Source: Sesamum alatum
Taxonomy: Eukaryota; Streptophyta; Magnoliopsida; Lamiales; Pedaliaceae
Direction of reading: 5' to 3'
NCBI GenBank assembly: GCA_034509735.1
Contig: JACGWO010000005.1
Span: 22,686,383 to 22,750,382, forward strand
Length of the DNA: 64,000 bases
This document shows positions 45,640 through 56,290 of this stretch, in pieces (within the stretch, counting starts at the first letter, position 1; the number at the start of each line of letters is the position of its first letter). Both the position numbers and the translations under genes were made by a program. The notes beneath the pieces are model-generated. The model saw only the letters and a list, made by a program, of their open reading frames with translations. It was not told the origin of the DNA and did no database searches.

Positions 45640-46785
45640 ATGTCTAAGAACCCACTATCAACCATACTTGAGACCAACAAATTCAATGGAACAAATTACA
45701 ACGACTGGTTGCGCAATCTCAGGATAGTCCTAGATTATGAGAACCAAGGCTACGTCATGGACGAGCCTCTCCTTAGGACCTTACCGGAAGGATCCACGCC
45801 AAAAGAACGTGAGACGTTCGAGACTTGGCATAAGGATAACCGGAAGGTCCGTAGCATCTTACTTGCTTCCATGACGAATGAGATTCAGAAGCAGTATGAA
45901 AGGCTAGACGATGTCCCTTCCATTATGGATCACCTCACGGACCGGCATACTAGGTATGTCGTGAATAAGGTGTTCTTTGGAACCAAAATAACCGAAGGAT
46001 CCTCTGTACAAGAGCACGGGGTTAAAATGCTTACCCTGGTGGAAAAGCTCGAGGACCTAAAGGCAGGCCTCGATAATGAGACGTACATAGATGTGATCCT
46101 TCAGTCTCTCCCACCCTCCTTCGACCAATTTATTGTCAACTATAACATGAATACACTTGTAAAGAGTATTCATGAGTTAATCAATATGTTGGTGCAATAT
46201 GAGGCAATGACCAAAAAGTCTACACCTTCGGTGTTGTTTGGAGGTGCTTCAACTTCCAAGACGAAAGGCAAGGGTGTCAGACGTTAGAAAAGGAAGAAGG
46301 GAAAGGGAAAAGCCGTCAAAGCAGCTACAAACACTAAGAGTGTTCCCATTGCCAAAGACAGGAAAGGCAAAGGAAAAGGGAAGGTTGTCTCCAAGCAACA
46401 GTCGAAGGCATATGACATATGTATCAATTGCCGTGAGAAAGGGCATTGGAAGAGGGAATGCCCCAAACTCCTCTCAAACCAAGGTATTTTTGTGATTGAG
46501 GTTAATATGGTTACTAACTCTGCCTCTTGGGTATTAGATACCGGCTGTGGAGCTCACATTTGCAATGATTTGTAGGTGCTGAAAAGAAGCAGAAAACTGG
46601 GTAGCGGGGATATGATCCTGAAACTTGGGAATGGCAAGGCCATTTCGGCAAAAGCAGTAGGATCCGCCACTCTAGTAGTTAGTGATCGTATTAGTATAGA
46701 GTTAGAGCTAGTTTATTATGTACCTAGTATGATTAAAGACATCATTTCCATTCCATTGTTAGACAATAGTGTATTGAGTTTATGA
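45640..46785 (+). pseudogene. A7 gag, nucleocapsid and protease (first copy of duplicated block)
   Basis: Starts MSKNPLSTILETNKFNG at 45640. One frame runs to 46785 with only two stops, both TAG: 46285-46287 (a Trp codon in relatives) and 46573-46575 (Gln). Capsid region (NDWLRNLRIVLDYENQ...LQSLPPSFDQFIVNYNM) with about ten residues missing before DRHTRY, Lys-rich linker, intact zinc knuckle CINCREKGHWKREC, protease WVLDTGCGAHICNDL. A short deletion then breaks the frame at LLDNSVLSL. Both stops fit single C-to-T or G-to-A changes. Confidence 0.9.
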
Positions 46786-46862
46786 TCAATAAAAATTGCT
46801 TTTATTTGATGAGGTGTGGAATTGCTCATCTGCTTGGTACACTTAATAATGGGCTCTATATC

Positions 46863-47386
46863 AAGACGAAAGGCAACGACTAAGAAGTCCACGCCTTCGG
46901 TATTGTTTGGAGGTGCTTCGGCTTCCAAGACGAAAGGCAAAGGTGCTTCGACTTCCAAGACGAAAGGCAAAGGTGCTTCGACTTCCAAGACGAAAGGCAA
47001 AGGTGCTTCGACTTCCAAGACGAAAGGCAAAGGTTGTCTCCCAGCAACAGTCAAAGGCATATGACATATATATCAACTACCGTGAGAAAGGGCATTGGAA
47101 GAGAGAGTGCCCCAAACTCTTCTCGAACCAAGGTATTTTTGTGATTGAGGTTAATATGGTCACTAGTTCTGCCTCTTGGGTATTAGATACCGGCTGTGGA
47201 GCTCACATTTGTAATAACTTGCAGGGGTTGAAAAGAAGCAGAAAACTGGGTAGCGGGGACATGATCCTGAAGCTTGGGAATGGCAAGGCCATCTCGGCAG
47301 AAGCAGTAGGATCCGCCACTCTAGTGATTAGTGATAGTATTAGCATAGAACTAGAGCAAGTTTATTTTGTACCTAGTATGATTTAA
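46863..47386 (+). pseudogene. A7 second copy of nucleocapsid and protease
   Basis: Carries the four 30-bp repeats, then a knuckle reading YINYREKGHWKREC, in which two Cys ligands have become Tyr, and the protease WVLDTGCGAHICNNLQ through YFVPSMI, ending at a TAA. The protease segment itself is uninterrupted here, unlike copy 1. Confidence 0.85.
46912..47031 (+). repeat. Four 30-bp tandem repeats in the gag linker
   Basis: Units 46912-46941, 46942-46971, 46972-47001 and 47002-47031. The last three are identical; the first differs by one base (GCTTCGG for GCTTCGA). In the gag frame each encodes GASTSKTKGK (GASASKTKGK in the first); other elements have one unit. It lengthens the basic linker by 30 residues on paper. 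Confidence 0.95.
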
Positions 47387-47454
47387 AACATCATTTCCAT
47401 TCCATTGTTGGACAATAATGGTTATGAGTTTAGAATCAGAAAAATTGCTTTTAT

Positions 47455-48588
47455 TTGATGAGGTGTGGAATTGCTCATCTGCTTGGTACACTTAATAATG
47501 GGCTCTATATCATACAACAAACGAACTTCATTCTAAACGCTCAACACAAACGTAAAATAGATAATAACGGGAACGTACGACTATGGCACGCTAGGCTAGG
47601 TCACATATCCCAAGATAGGATGGAAAGATTGGTAGACTCAAAGAACCTAGAGGTAGGAGACTTGAGTGAGCTACCAACTTGTGACTCCTGTCTAAGAGGG
47701 AAAATGACCAAGAAGCCCTTTATAGGACCAAGCAGGCTTGCTACAGGTCTGTTGGACTTGGTCCATACAGACGTATGTGGACCACTAAGGACGCAGGCCC
47801 GAGGTGGGTTCTCCTACTTCATAACCTTTACCGATGATCATTCATGGTATGGTTATGTATACCAAATGAGGTACAAGTCTAAAGCTCTTGAGAGGTTTAA
47901 AGAATTCAGACTTGAAGTTGAGAACCAGACCGGCTGCAAAATTAAAGTCCTACTGTCAGACCGAGGTGGACAATATCTTAGTACTGAGTTCCTTGATTAT
48001 CTAAAAGAAAATGGTATAATATCTGAATGGACACCTCCCGGGACACCACAGCTGAATGGTGTCTCTGAAAGGAGGAATGGAACCCTGTTAGACATGGTTC
48101 GATCCATGATGAATTTTACCATATTGCCCTTGTCCTTTTGGGGCTACGCGTTGGAAACGGCGGCCAAGTTGTTAAATTTGGCGCCATCCAGTATACTGAC
48201 TCAAATGCCATATGAAATATAGCACGGCAAGCCTGCATCCTACAACTACTTGAAAGTGTGGGGTAGCCCCGCATACGTCAAGAGGTTAGTCGGAGATAAG
48301 CTAGAATGCAGGTCTAGCTTATGCAAGTTCGTTGGATACCCTAAAGAAACTACGGGTTATTACTTTTATGACCCCTTGGAACAAAAGGTATTTGTTTCAA
48401 GGAATGCAGTGTTCTCGGAACAAGGCTTTCCAGAGGATATCCAACCTGATGAACTGATCCTTGAAGAATCAAGTGACGTAAACCAATCATCAGAGGTAGC
48501 CGCGGATTCCTCACTTAGAGGATTCAGGATAGATACCCGAAGGGCTGACCAACCTCGAGAAATCCAGCATGCTAGGCACGAAGGATAG
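47455..48588 (+). pseudogene. A7 pre-integrase and integrase
   Basis: One frame from 47455 to 48588, broken only by a TAG at 48220-48222 (Trp in relatives) and ended by a TAG at 48586-48588 (Gln). HHCC finger HARLGHISQDR...CDSCLRGK, core HTDVCGP, LLSDRGGQYLS (relatives LRSDRGGEYLS) and GVSERRNGTLLD, then the C-terminal part VWGSPAYVKRLVGDKLE. The three core acidic residues are present. Confidence 0.9.
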
Positions 48589-50272
48589 CCTCTGGAATGG
48601 CCAGCCTCGGTACCTGAACCTCCAGCTCCTATACGGTCAGCGCCCACAGTCACTACTGACGTTCCCATTCTCCGTAGGTCAACCAGAGATTCTAGACCTC
48701 CAGTGAGATATGGCTTTCTAAATACGACCGGTCTACTGGATAACGATCCTAAGATATATGGAGAAGCGATGTCTGACATCGACTCCGGTAAATGGCTTGA
48801 GGCCATGAAAGTCGAAATGCACTCCATGAGCGAGAACCAAGTCTGGAGACTTGTAGACCCACCGAAAGGTGCTAAGCCAGTTGGCTGTAAGTGGGTCTAC
48901 AAGTGCAAACTTGGCGTTGATGGAGAAGTCACAACATTTAAGGCTAGGCTAGTAGCTAAAGGGTACACTCAACGACCCGGGGTCGATTTTGAGGACACCT
49001 ACTCGCCAGTAGCCATGGCTAAATCCATTCGGATCCTGCTTGCCATAGCAGCATAGTATGACTATGAGATATGGCAGATGGACGTGAAAACGGCTTTCCT
49101 CAATGGTTTTGTTGAGGAAGAGATCTACATGGATCAGCCGGAGGGTTTAACGGTCATTGGAAAAGAACAGAAGGTCTGTCGTCTCCAGAAGTCTATCTAT
49201 GGCCTCAAACAAGCATCCCGAAGCTGGAACATTCGCTTTGATGAAATAATACGGGGTTATGACTTCATCAAAAATGAATCCAACCGTTGTGTATACAAGA
49301 AAGTCAGTGGGAGCTCTATAGTGTTCCTAGTACTTTATGTGGATGACATTCTACTCATAGGTAATGATGTTAGAATGTTGGGTGACACAAAAGCATGGTT
49401 ATCAACTCAATTTTCCATGAAGGATTTGGGTGAAGCCTCCTACATTCTAGGCATCCAGATTGTCAAGTACAGATCTAAAAGAATGTTGGGACTCACCCAA
49501 AACTAGTATATGGAGATAGTCCTGAAGAGATATCGGATGGACAACTCCAAACGAGTATTCCTTCCATGAGGCATGGGATCAAGTTATCCAAGAAAGAGTC
49601 CCCGCAGACTGATGAGGAACTTGAAAGGATGAAACTCATCCCCTATGCTTCTGCCGTACGAAGCATCCAATATTCGGTCTACTGCACCAGACCTGACATT
49701 GCTTACGCTTTGATTATAACAAGCAGATATCAGTCTTGTGCAGGAGAGGCACATTGGAATGCAGTTACCTGAGGATGACTAAGGCAATGTTCTTAGTCTA
49801 TGGCAATGGAGAACTGATCCTGGAAGGCTTTAGTGATGCTAGCTTCCAGGCTGATCACGATGATGCCAAGTCTCGATCGGGTTATGTATTCAAGCTCAAT
49901 GGAGGAGTAGTGGCTTGGAAAAGTTCCAAGCAAGCAACTACTGCTGATTCCACCACTGAGGCTGAGTACATAGCAGCTTCAGAAGCTACCAAGGAAGCGG
50001 TTTGGATGAGAAACTACATCCAAGACTTGGGTGTGGTGCCTAGCATCGCCGAGCCCGTTGTCATCTTTTGTGATAACATTAGAGCAATAGTGCAAGTAAA
50101 GGAGCAGAGATCTCATCACTGTTCCGAACACATTCTTAGATGCTACCATCTTCTAAAACAAATGGTAGGAAGAGGTGACGTTCGGATGGACCGAGTCAAC
50201 TCACCAGACAACACAGCAGGTCCGCTGACAAAGCCTATGCGCAGAGCGCTCATACGCAACATCTTGAGATGA
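48589..50272 (+). pseudogene. A7 reverse transcriptase and RNase H
   Basis: Same frame as the integrase up to about 49560, with TAG stops at 49054-49056 (Trp) and 49504-49506 (Ser). RT: GKWLEAMKVEMHSM, FKARLVAKGYTQRPGVDFEDTYSPVA, MDVKTAFLNGF, catalytic LYVDDILLIGND. One-base frameshifts near 49560 and 49760 precede the RNase H, whose ELILEGFSDASFQ, STTEAEYIAASEA and CDNIRAI regions are readable (relatives CDNNGAI). 48589-48702 is the variable linker. Confidence 0.9.
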
Positions 50273-50309
50273 TGGGGATTAGGCATATGGGCGATTGGCT
50301 TTAAAGGTC

Positions 50310-50320
50310 AAGTGGAAGAT
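50310..50320 (+). other. A7 polypurine tract
   Basis: AAGTGGAAGAT directly before the 3' LTR; one base differs from AAGTGGGAGAT of B2, A4 and C2. Confidence 0.85.
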
Positions 50321-52486
50321 TGTTAGAATAGGTGACCATGTAGTCAATCTTGGTAGGCGAATTGTAACCTATGTCTGAACAATTTCGAGGTTTTAATAAA
50401 TCGTTAATGAATAAGAAGTGAAATTCATTTGGCATTCACTTTGTTTGTGTTCACTTTATCTACTTTATATATCTATTCACTATGCAAACAAAGCCCATGG
50501 ACTGAAAACATATTTCGGGGACTGGGACTACGCTTTGAGGTAGGTCCATCAAATCAGTTCCGCCGAATCAGTTCGAAAATCTCCAAGTCAAGGAATCTCG
50601 AAAGTGGGTACCGAGATTCCTCTTGAGACTTGCACTAAGCATCTGGTATCGTATTTCATCGACGGGTGAGGAAGGTCGTCTAAGCAGTGTTAGTGGGTTG
50701 GCCTGCTAGGTTGCAGCTGACTGAGGTGACTCGCAGGAACCGTCTTATGGAGGACCTTGAGTAGGGTCGGTTAGGTATGACCTTTGTTCCCGGTTCCAAT
50801 GGTACATGTCAAGTCCTTTGACTTGACGAACTGCTGAGTTTACCTGTACATCAGGGCTGTATCTTAGATATGGTGAGATATTGCCAAGATGTGCTTGAGT
50901 ACTCATAAGCTATATGTAGTGCAGCTCCGGTGTGCAGAGTGACAGTAGTTTCCAAAAAAGGATCTGTCTCCTGTCAAAAGGTATTGACAGTTATGTCTCA
51001 CAAATGCTCTGTCTCTTGTCCCTAAAATCTGTGGTCACAGTAATTAAACGGAAGGGAAGGTTTCCCTTGCGGCGTTTAGTAAAGGACAGACCAACACTTA
51101 GGTCCAAAATGGGTACCTGCATTTTTCGTGCCTTAGACCCTAAGTGATGACACCGTAGACGGAAGGATAGATGTACTGTAGAGCCTAAATGTTCATCCCC
51201 GTATATTCACCTAGTCTCTAGTGCCATGAACCATTGCTAGATGGCCACCCATGGTAACGGGCGGATTCTAGGAATCCAACCAAGTCTAACTGAAGGTGAA
51301 CCTAAAGAGTCACACACAATCCGCACACATAAAGTATTTAACTTAGAATTAAATATTTGGAGAAATGGAATGATTAAATTGGATTTAATCGGGTCCTTTA
51401 TTTTCTTGGAAGAATTAATTCCTTTTATTGGATAAAAGGGAATTATCTAATAAATTAGATTTATTAGAAAATTAATTTAATGGGCTTGGAATAAATAAAT
51501 ATATTTATTTATTGCCCTTGGAAATATTTAAATAGGATTTAAATATTCCATAAAATTAAATGGATGGTTGAGATCAAATGGAGAGATGGATGGCTAGGAT
51601 TTGTTTGACCAAATCAAAGAGCTACTTTGACTAGAACTTTGACTAGGTCAAAATTAATTTAATGGGCTTGGAATAAATAAATATATTTAATATATTTATT
51701 TATTTCCCTTGGAAATATTTAAATAGGATTTAAATATTCCATTAAATTAAATGGATAGTTGAGATCAAAAGGAGAGATGGATGGCTAGGATTTGTTTGAC
51801 CAAATCAAAGAGCTACTTTGAATAGGTCAAAATCCTACTCAAATTAGTCTTCCAAAGAGTTGGAGTTTGAAGAGGAATGGATTCCTCCTCTATATATATT
51901 CCTAGCCCTTCACTTATGGAGAGATAATAATTCTTGACACACACACACACACAAACTCGTGTGCTCTCTCTCTCCCTACCTCTCGGCCGCCTCTCTCTCT
52001 CTCATTCCAAGAAAACTCTTTCTTGTTCTTTTGTATTAACAATTGAAAGGAGGATTGATCTCGTTAAATTAATAATGTTTGATTGATCCGTCCTCTCCTA
52101 AAAATACTTGTTCGTTCGCTAGCACGAAGTTCAAGATACGTGGGCGGATTGCGTGTCACAAATTAGGGGATCTCCCATACGAGATCTTGGAGCAAATCGG
52201 GGAACAACACGAGTACCGGTTAGAAGAGGAAAACGGCAAATCGGTAGGTTTCCGTTTACGTTTTTCGTCTTCTTTTATTTATGAATCCTATGGCCTCCAT
52301 GATTGCTATGTATGCTTTTTAATTCATGAGATACACCGAACACCCGGGAATTTCAAGGGCACACCCCTTGACGATTTATTTTAATATACTTATTATGCAT
52401 ATTTAAATTTTTGTAATTAAAATTATACCGCGATTCCGCATTCGCGCTAATCCCGGGACGATCCACACGCCTACCATAGGCTTTCA
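50321..52486 (+). repeat. A7 3' LTR (2166 bp)
   Basis: TGTTAGAATAGGTGACC to ATAGGCTTTCA. Longer than other A LTRs because of a 182-bp internal duplication. The palindrome has a mutation (CTGTGGTCACAG, about 51030). TATATATA at 51891-51898. Confidence 0.94.
51471..51835 (+). repeat. 182-bp direct duplication in the A7 3' LTR
   Basis: Copies 51471-51652 and 51653 to about 51835 both start ATTAATTTAATGGGCTTGG and include the W-box cluster, so the 3' LTR has twice the W-boxes. The 5' LTR (from about 43668) has one copy, so the duplication arose after insertion or in a different parent copy. Confidence 0.9.
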
Positions 52487-52491
52487 AGACC

Positions 52492-54163
52492 CTCTAATTT
52501 GTGACACGCAATCCGCGCACGTATCTTGAATTTCGTGCTAGCGAACGAACAAGTATTATTTTGGGAGAGGACGGATCAATCAAACGTTATTAATTTAATG
52601 AGATCAACCCTCCTATGTTCAATTGTTGAAGAACAAAAGAACAAGAAAATAATTTTCTTGAGAGAGAGAGGCGCGACAAAGAGAGGGAGAGGAGAGGACG
52701 AGTGTGTGTGTGTTTCAAGATTCATCATCCTCTTCAATATGTGTGCTAAGGAGTATTTATAGAAGAAGAATCCCTTTCTTCTTCAATCTCCTACGCTTTG
52801 AAGACTCCTCTACAACTAGGAATTGACCTAGTCAAATCCTAATCAAAGTCAAGCTTCTTTTGGTCAAACCAATTTTAGCCATAGATCTCTCCCTTTTAAT
52901 ATCAACCATTAATTTAATTTGATGGAATATTAAAATCCTATTTAAATATTCCAAGGGCAATAAATAAATATATTAAATATAAATATTTATTCTAAGCCCA
53001 TTAAATTATTTTTCTAATAAATCTAATTTATTAGATAAATCCCTTTTATCTAATAAAAAGGATTTAACTCTTTCCAAGAAAATAAGGACTCGATTAAATC
53101 CAATTTAATCATTCCATTTCTCCAAATATTTAATTCTAAATTAAATACTTTTATGTGTGCGGATTTTGTGTGACTCTTTAGGTTCACCTTCAGCTAGACT
53201 TGGTCGGATTCCTAGAATCCGCCCGTTACCATAGGTTGCCATCTAGCAAAGATCCATGGCAGTAGAGACTAGGTGAATATACGGGGATGAATATTTAGGC
53301 TCTACAGTACATCTATCATTCTGTCTACCATCTCACCACTTAGGGTCTAGGGCACGGAAAGTGCAGGTACCCATTTTGGACCTAAGTGTCGATCTGTCCT
53401 TTACTAAACACCGCAAGGGAAGCCTTCCCTTCGGTTCAGTTACTGTGGCCACAGATTTTAGGGACAAGACTTAGAGCATTTGTAGACTCAACTGTCAATA
53501 CCTTTTGACAGGAGACGGATACTTTCTTGGAAACTACTGTCACTCTGTACACCAGAGCTGCACTAGATATGGCTTATGACTGCTCAAGTGCTTCTTGGCA
53601 ATCTCTCACCATATCTAACATACAGCCCTAATATACAGGTACACTCAACAGTTCCTCAAGTCAAAGGACTTGACCTGTACTGTTGGAATCGGGTACGCAC
53701 GTCATACCTAATCAACCCTACTCAAGGTCCTCCGTAAGACGATTCCCGCGAGTCACCTCAGTCAGCTGCTCCCTAGCAGGCTAACCTACTAACACTGCTT
53801 AGCCGACCCTCATCACCCGTCGATGAAATACGACAACAAATGCTTAGTGCAAGTCTCAAGGGGAATCTCGGTACCCACTTTCGAGATTCCTTGACTTGGA
53901 GATTTCCGGACTGATTTGGCGGAACTGATTTCATGGACCTACCTCCAAGCGTAGTCCCAGTCCTCGAAATGCATTTTCAGTCTGTGGGCTTTGTTTGCGT
54001 CGTGAACAGATATATATAAAGTAGATAAAGTGAACACAAACAAAGTAAATGCCAAATGAATTTCACTTCTTATTCATTAGTGATTTATTAAAACCTCGAA
54101 ATTGTTCAGACATAGGTTACAATTCGCCTACCAAGATTGGCTACATGGTCACCTATTCTAACA
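52492..54163 (-). mobile_element. A6 solo LTR, second part
   Basis: Resumes CTCTAATTTGTGACACGC after the A7 duplication and ends CACCTATTCTAACA. The CCATGG core is worn here (CCATAGGTTGCC...CCATGG, about 53229-53259). Palindrome near 53443. Confidence 0.92.
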
Positions 54164-54612
54164 ATGTCCACTTAAATATTTCCCGTTGATCTTTGAATCC
54201 AATTAAAAGATCCAACACTCAACTTTTCATATTAATCGATAAATCCTATTTACCGATTAAACGAGGGCCCAATACAATATCGGCCCGTCCATCCAATGGA
54301 TAATCTCTTAAGTAATCCAATTACTTATCATCCTTTGAAATTGACTCCAAGTCAATTCCTTCATCTCCTCGGTGATTTGTGTGTGACCCTTTAGGTTCAC
54401 CCTCAGCTAAACTTGGGCTCGTGTCCAACAGGAGTCCGTCACTCTGGGTGGCCGTCTAGCAACAGTCCATGGCACTAGAGACTAGGTGAATGTTGGCGTG
54501 ATCATTTAGGCGCCGATTCCATACGGGTACGGTCCTACTGTCGACCATCTCTCGGCCTTAGTCTAGGGTATGGAATTGGGCGTCGGTTCCCATCCTTGAC
54601 TAGGCAACTGTG
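54164..54612 (-). mobile_element. D1 LTR, third part
   Basis: B-like LTR interior continuing from 42195 (ATGTCCACTTAAAT...), through the CCATGG core (one end CTCTGG), to TAGGCAACTGTG, where C2 is inserted. Candidate C2 target duplication CTGTG (54608-54612); the partner is beyond the window. Confidence 0.85.
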
Positions 54613-55245
54613 TGTTAGAATAGGTGACCAGAAAGTCAATGGTATTGGCTGTTCTGCGAACCATTCGTCAATCTGTGAACAAGTAATATTATGTTAATGA
54701 ATGTAGTAAGGATTCATAGGCATGAGTTTGTTGTACTTACTGCTTGCATCGTTACGATGTCACAACAAACGCCCACAGACTGAAATAACATTTCGGCAAA
54801 ATTGGAACTACGCTTGGAGGTAGGTTCATGAAATCAGTTTCGCTGAATCAGTCTGAAATACTCCAAGTCAAAGGAATCTCGAGACAGGGCATCGAGAATC
54901 CATTTGAGACTTGCACTAAGCATCTGCTGTCGTGTTTCATCGACGGGTGACGAGGATCGTCTAAGCAGTGTTAGTGGGTCGGCCTGCTGGGGAGCGACCG
55001 ACTGAGGTGACTCACGGGAATCGTCATATGGAAGCCACTCGGGCTTGGTCGGTATGACTTGTATTCCCGATTCCGATAGTACGGGATTAGTCCTCGGACT
55101 TGAGGATCACGGCAGTCCCCTACATACTAAGGCTGTATCTTGGATATGGTGAAATTTGACCGGTTATATTACATGGTCATCACAAGCCTCGTCCAGTGCA
55201 GTCGGAGTATGTAAGAACGGTGAATTCCAAGATAGGATCTGTCCC

Positions 55246-55319
55246 CTGTCAAAGGATATGACAGCAAGATCTCCTATGCACTCGGAGATGGTTTAGACTC
55301 ACAAAGTCTATGGCCATAG
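55246..55319 (+). promoter_or_regulatory. LTR hairpin and CTATGGCCATAG palindrome (C2 copy)
   Basis: Stem CTGTCA (55246-55251) with TGACAG (55259-55264), 7-base loop. Perfect palindrome CTATGGCCATAG at 55308-55319; the A and B versions are CTGTGGCCACAG, with both half-sites changed symmetrically. Repeated at 62981-62992 in the 3' LTR and 655-666 in C1. Confidence 0.62.
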
Positions 55320-55521
55320 CACTTGATGTAGTGGGAAAGGATTTCCTACGTCGAGTTAAACCTATCTCGAGCATTATGCATAGTTGCCTAGTCAAGAATG
55401 GGAACCGACCCCTAGACTATAGGCCGGGAGACAGGCGACAGTAGGACCATACCCATACGTATCGAGCGTCGGTAGGACCGCACCTGCGTATAACTCGGAG
55501 CCTAAATGTTCACACCATAAA

Positions 55522-55631
55522 TTCACCTAGTCTCTAGTGCCATGGACCGTTGCTAGATGGCCACCCATAGTAACGGACTACTTTGGTTATGAAATAACAA
55601 GAAGTAGGTCCAAGTCTAGCTGAAAGGTGAA
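55522..55631 (+). promoter_or_regulatory. Conserved LTR core (C2 copy)
   Basis: TTCACCT (55522-55528) and AGGTGAA (55625-55631) flank the CCATGG-bounded core near 55541-55571; here the second end reads CCATAG, while the 3' LTR copy keeps CCATGG. Same block as in A1. Confidence 0.58.
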
Positions 55632-55853
55632 CCTAAAGAGTCACACCCGCTACACCAAATGAAAGGGAATTAATTTGGAATTAATTCCGGGAGAAGGTTT
55701 AATTTAATGGAATTAAATTATACTTCTTGGAGATTCAAGCCTCGATGAATTATTTGGAATAATCGGGCTTGAGTTCATAAATTAGATTTATGAATTTTAT
55801 AAAGCATGGGCTTTCCTTTTAATTAGATTAAAAGGATGAATTAATTAATTAGT

Positions 55854-56115
55854 GGGCTTGGTATATTAAATAGGATTTAATATAAAGTCCATGGGACTAT
55901 TTAATTTAGAATTAAATAATCCCATTCTATGGAATTAATTAATGGGCTTGGTATATTAAATAGGATTTAATATAAAGTCCATGGGACTATTTAATTTAGA
56001 ATTAAATAAGTCCTTTCCATTAATTAATTAATGGGCTTAGTATATTAAGTATGATTTAATATAAAGTCCATGGGAATATTTAATTTAGAATTAAATAGGC
56101 CCATTCCATAAAGCC
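55854..56115 (+). repeat. Three ~90-bp tandem units in the C2 5' LTR
   Basis: Units start GGGCTT(G/A)GTATATTAA at 55854, 55944 and 56033 (90 and 89 bp apart). The 3' LTR has only two (63527 and 63616). They are very AT-rich and lie just upstream of the W-box cluster. Confidence 0.93.
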
Positions 56116-56176
56116 CATCAAAATGGATGGACAAGATTTGATCTAGAGAACGATGAGATGAAGGACCATGATTAAT

Positions 56177-56290
56177 TTGACTTAATCAAAGCCTAATTTG
56201 ACTAGGATTTGACTAGGTCAAAATCCTAGTCAAAGTGTGTCTCTTTGGAAGAGTTTGAGAAGGAATAGGAAATTCCATCTTCTATAAATA
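56177..56290 (+). promoter_or_regulatory. C2 LTR promoter: W-box cluster and TATA box
   Basis: Five W-box cores (TTGAC[C/T]) in 57 bp: 56177-56182, 56198-56203 and 56209-56214 forward, 56216-56221 and 56228-56233 reversed. TATAAATA follows at 56283-56290. W-boxes bind WRKY factors that mediate defence and wounding responses, and stress activation through LTR promoters is known for the tobacco copia elements Tnt1 and Tto1. Activity here is inferred. Confidence 0.7.

Larger units (their letters stand above)
46202..47511 (+). repeat. Tandem duplication of the nucleocapsid-protease-pre-integrase block in A7
   Basis: Copy 1 is 46202-46862 and copy 2 is 46871-47511. Both begin AGGCAA(T/C)GAC(C/T)AA and end TAATGGGCTCTATATC, separated by AAGACGAA, itself a piece of the basic linker. 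The copies have since diverged (stops, deletions, Cys to Tyr changes in copy 2). No other element here has it. Confidence 0.9.
42514..52486 (+). mobile_element. A7: A-family element with partly duplicated gag-pol
   Basis: 5' LTR remnant 42514-43967, leader to 45639, gag-pol 45640-50272, polypurine tract, full 3' LTR 50321-52486. Flanks ATACC (42509-42513) and AGACC (52487-52491) agree at four of five bases; joining them restores the A6 LTR. By hand count the LTR starts differ at about 4-5% of positions, so it is older than C2. It carries a roughly 660-bp duplication in gag-pol and a 182-bp duplication in the 3' LTR. Confidence 0.92.

Noticed and set aside
46912..47031. Regular 30-bp repeats resembling a CRISPR array
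   Set aside because: There are no spacers; the units are contiguous, in the gag linker frame, and the sequence is eukaryotic.
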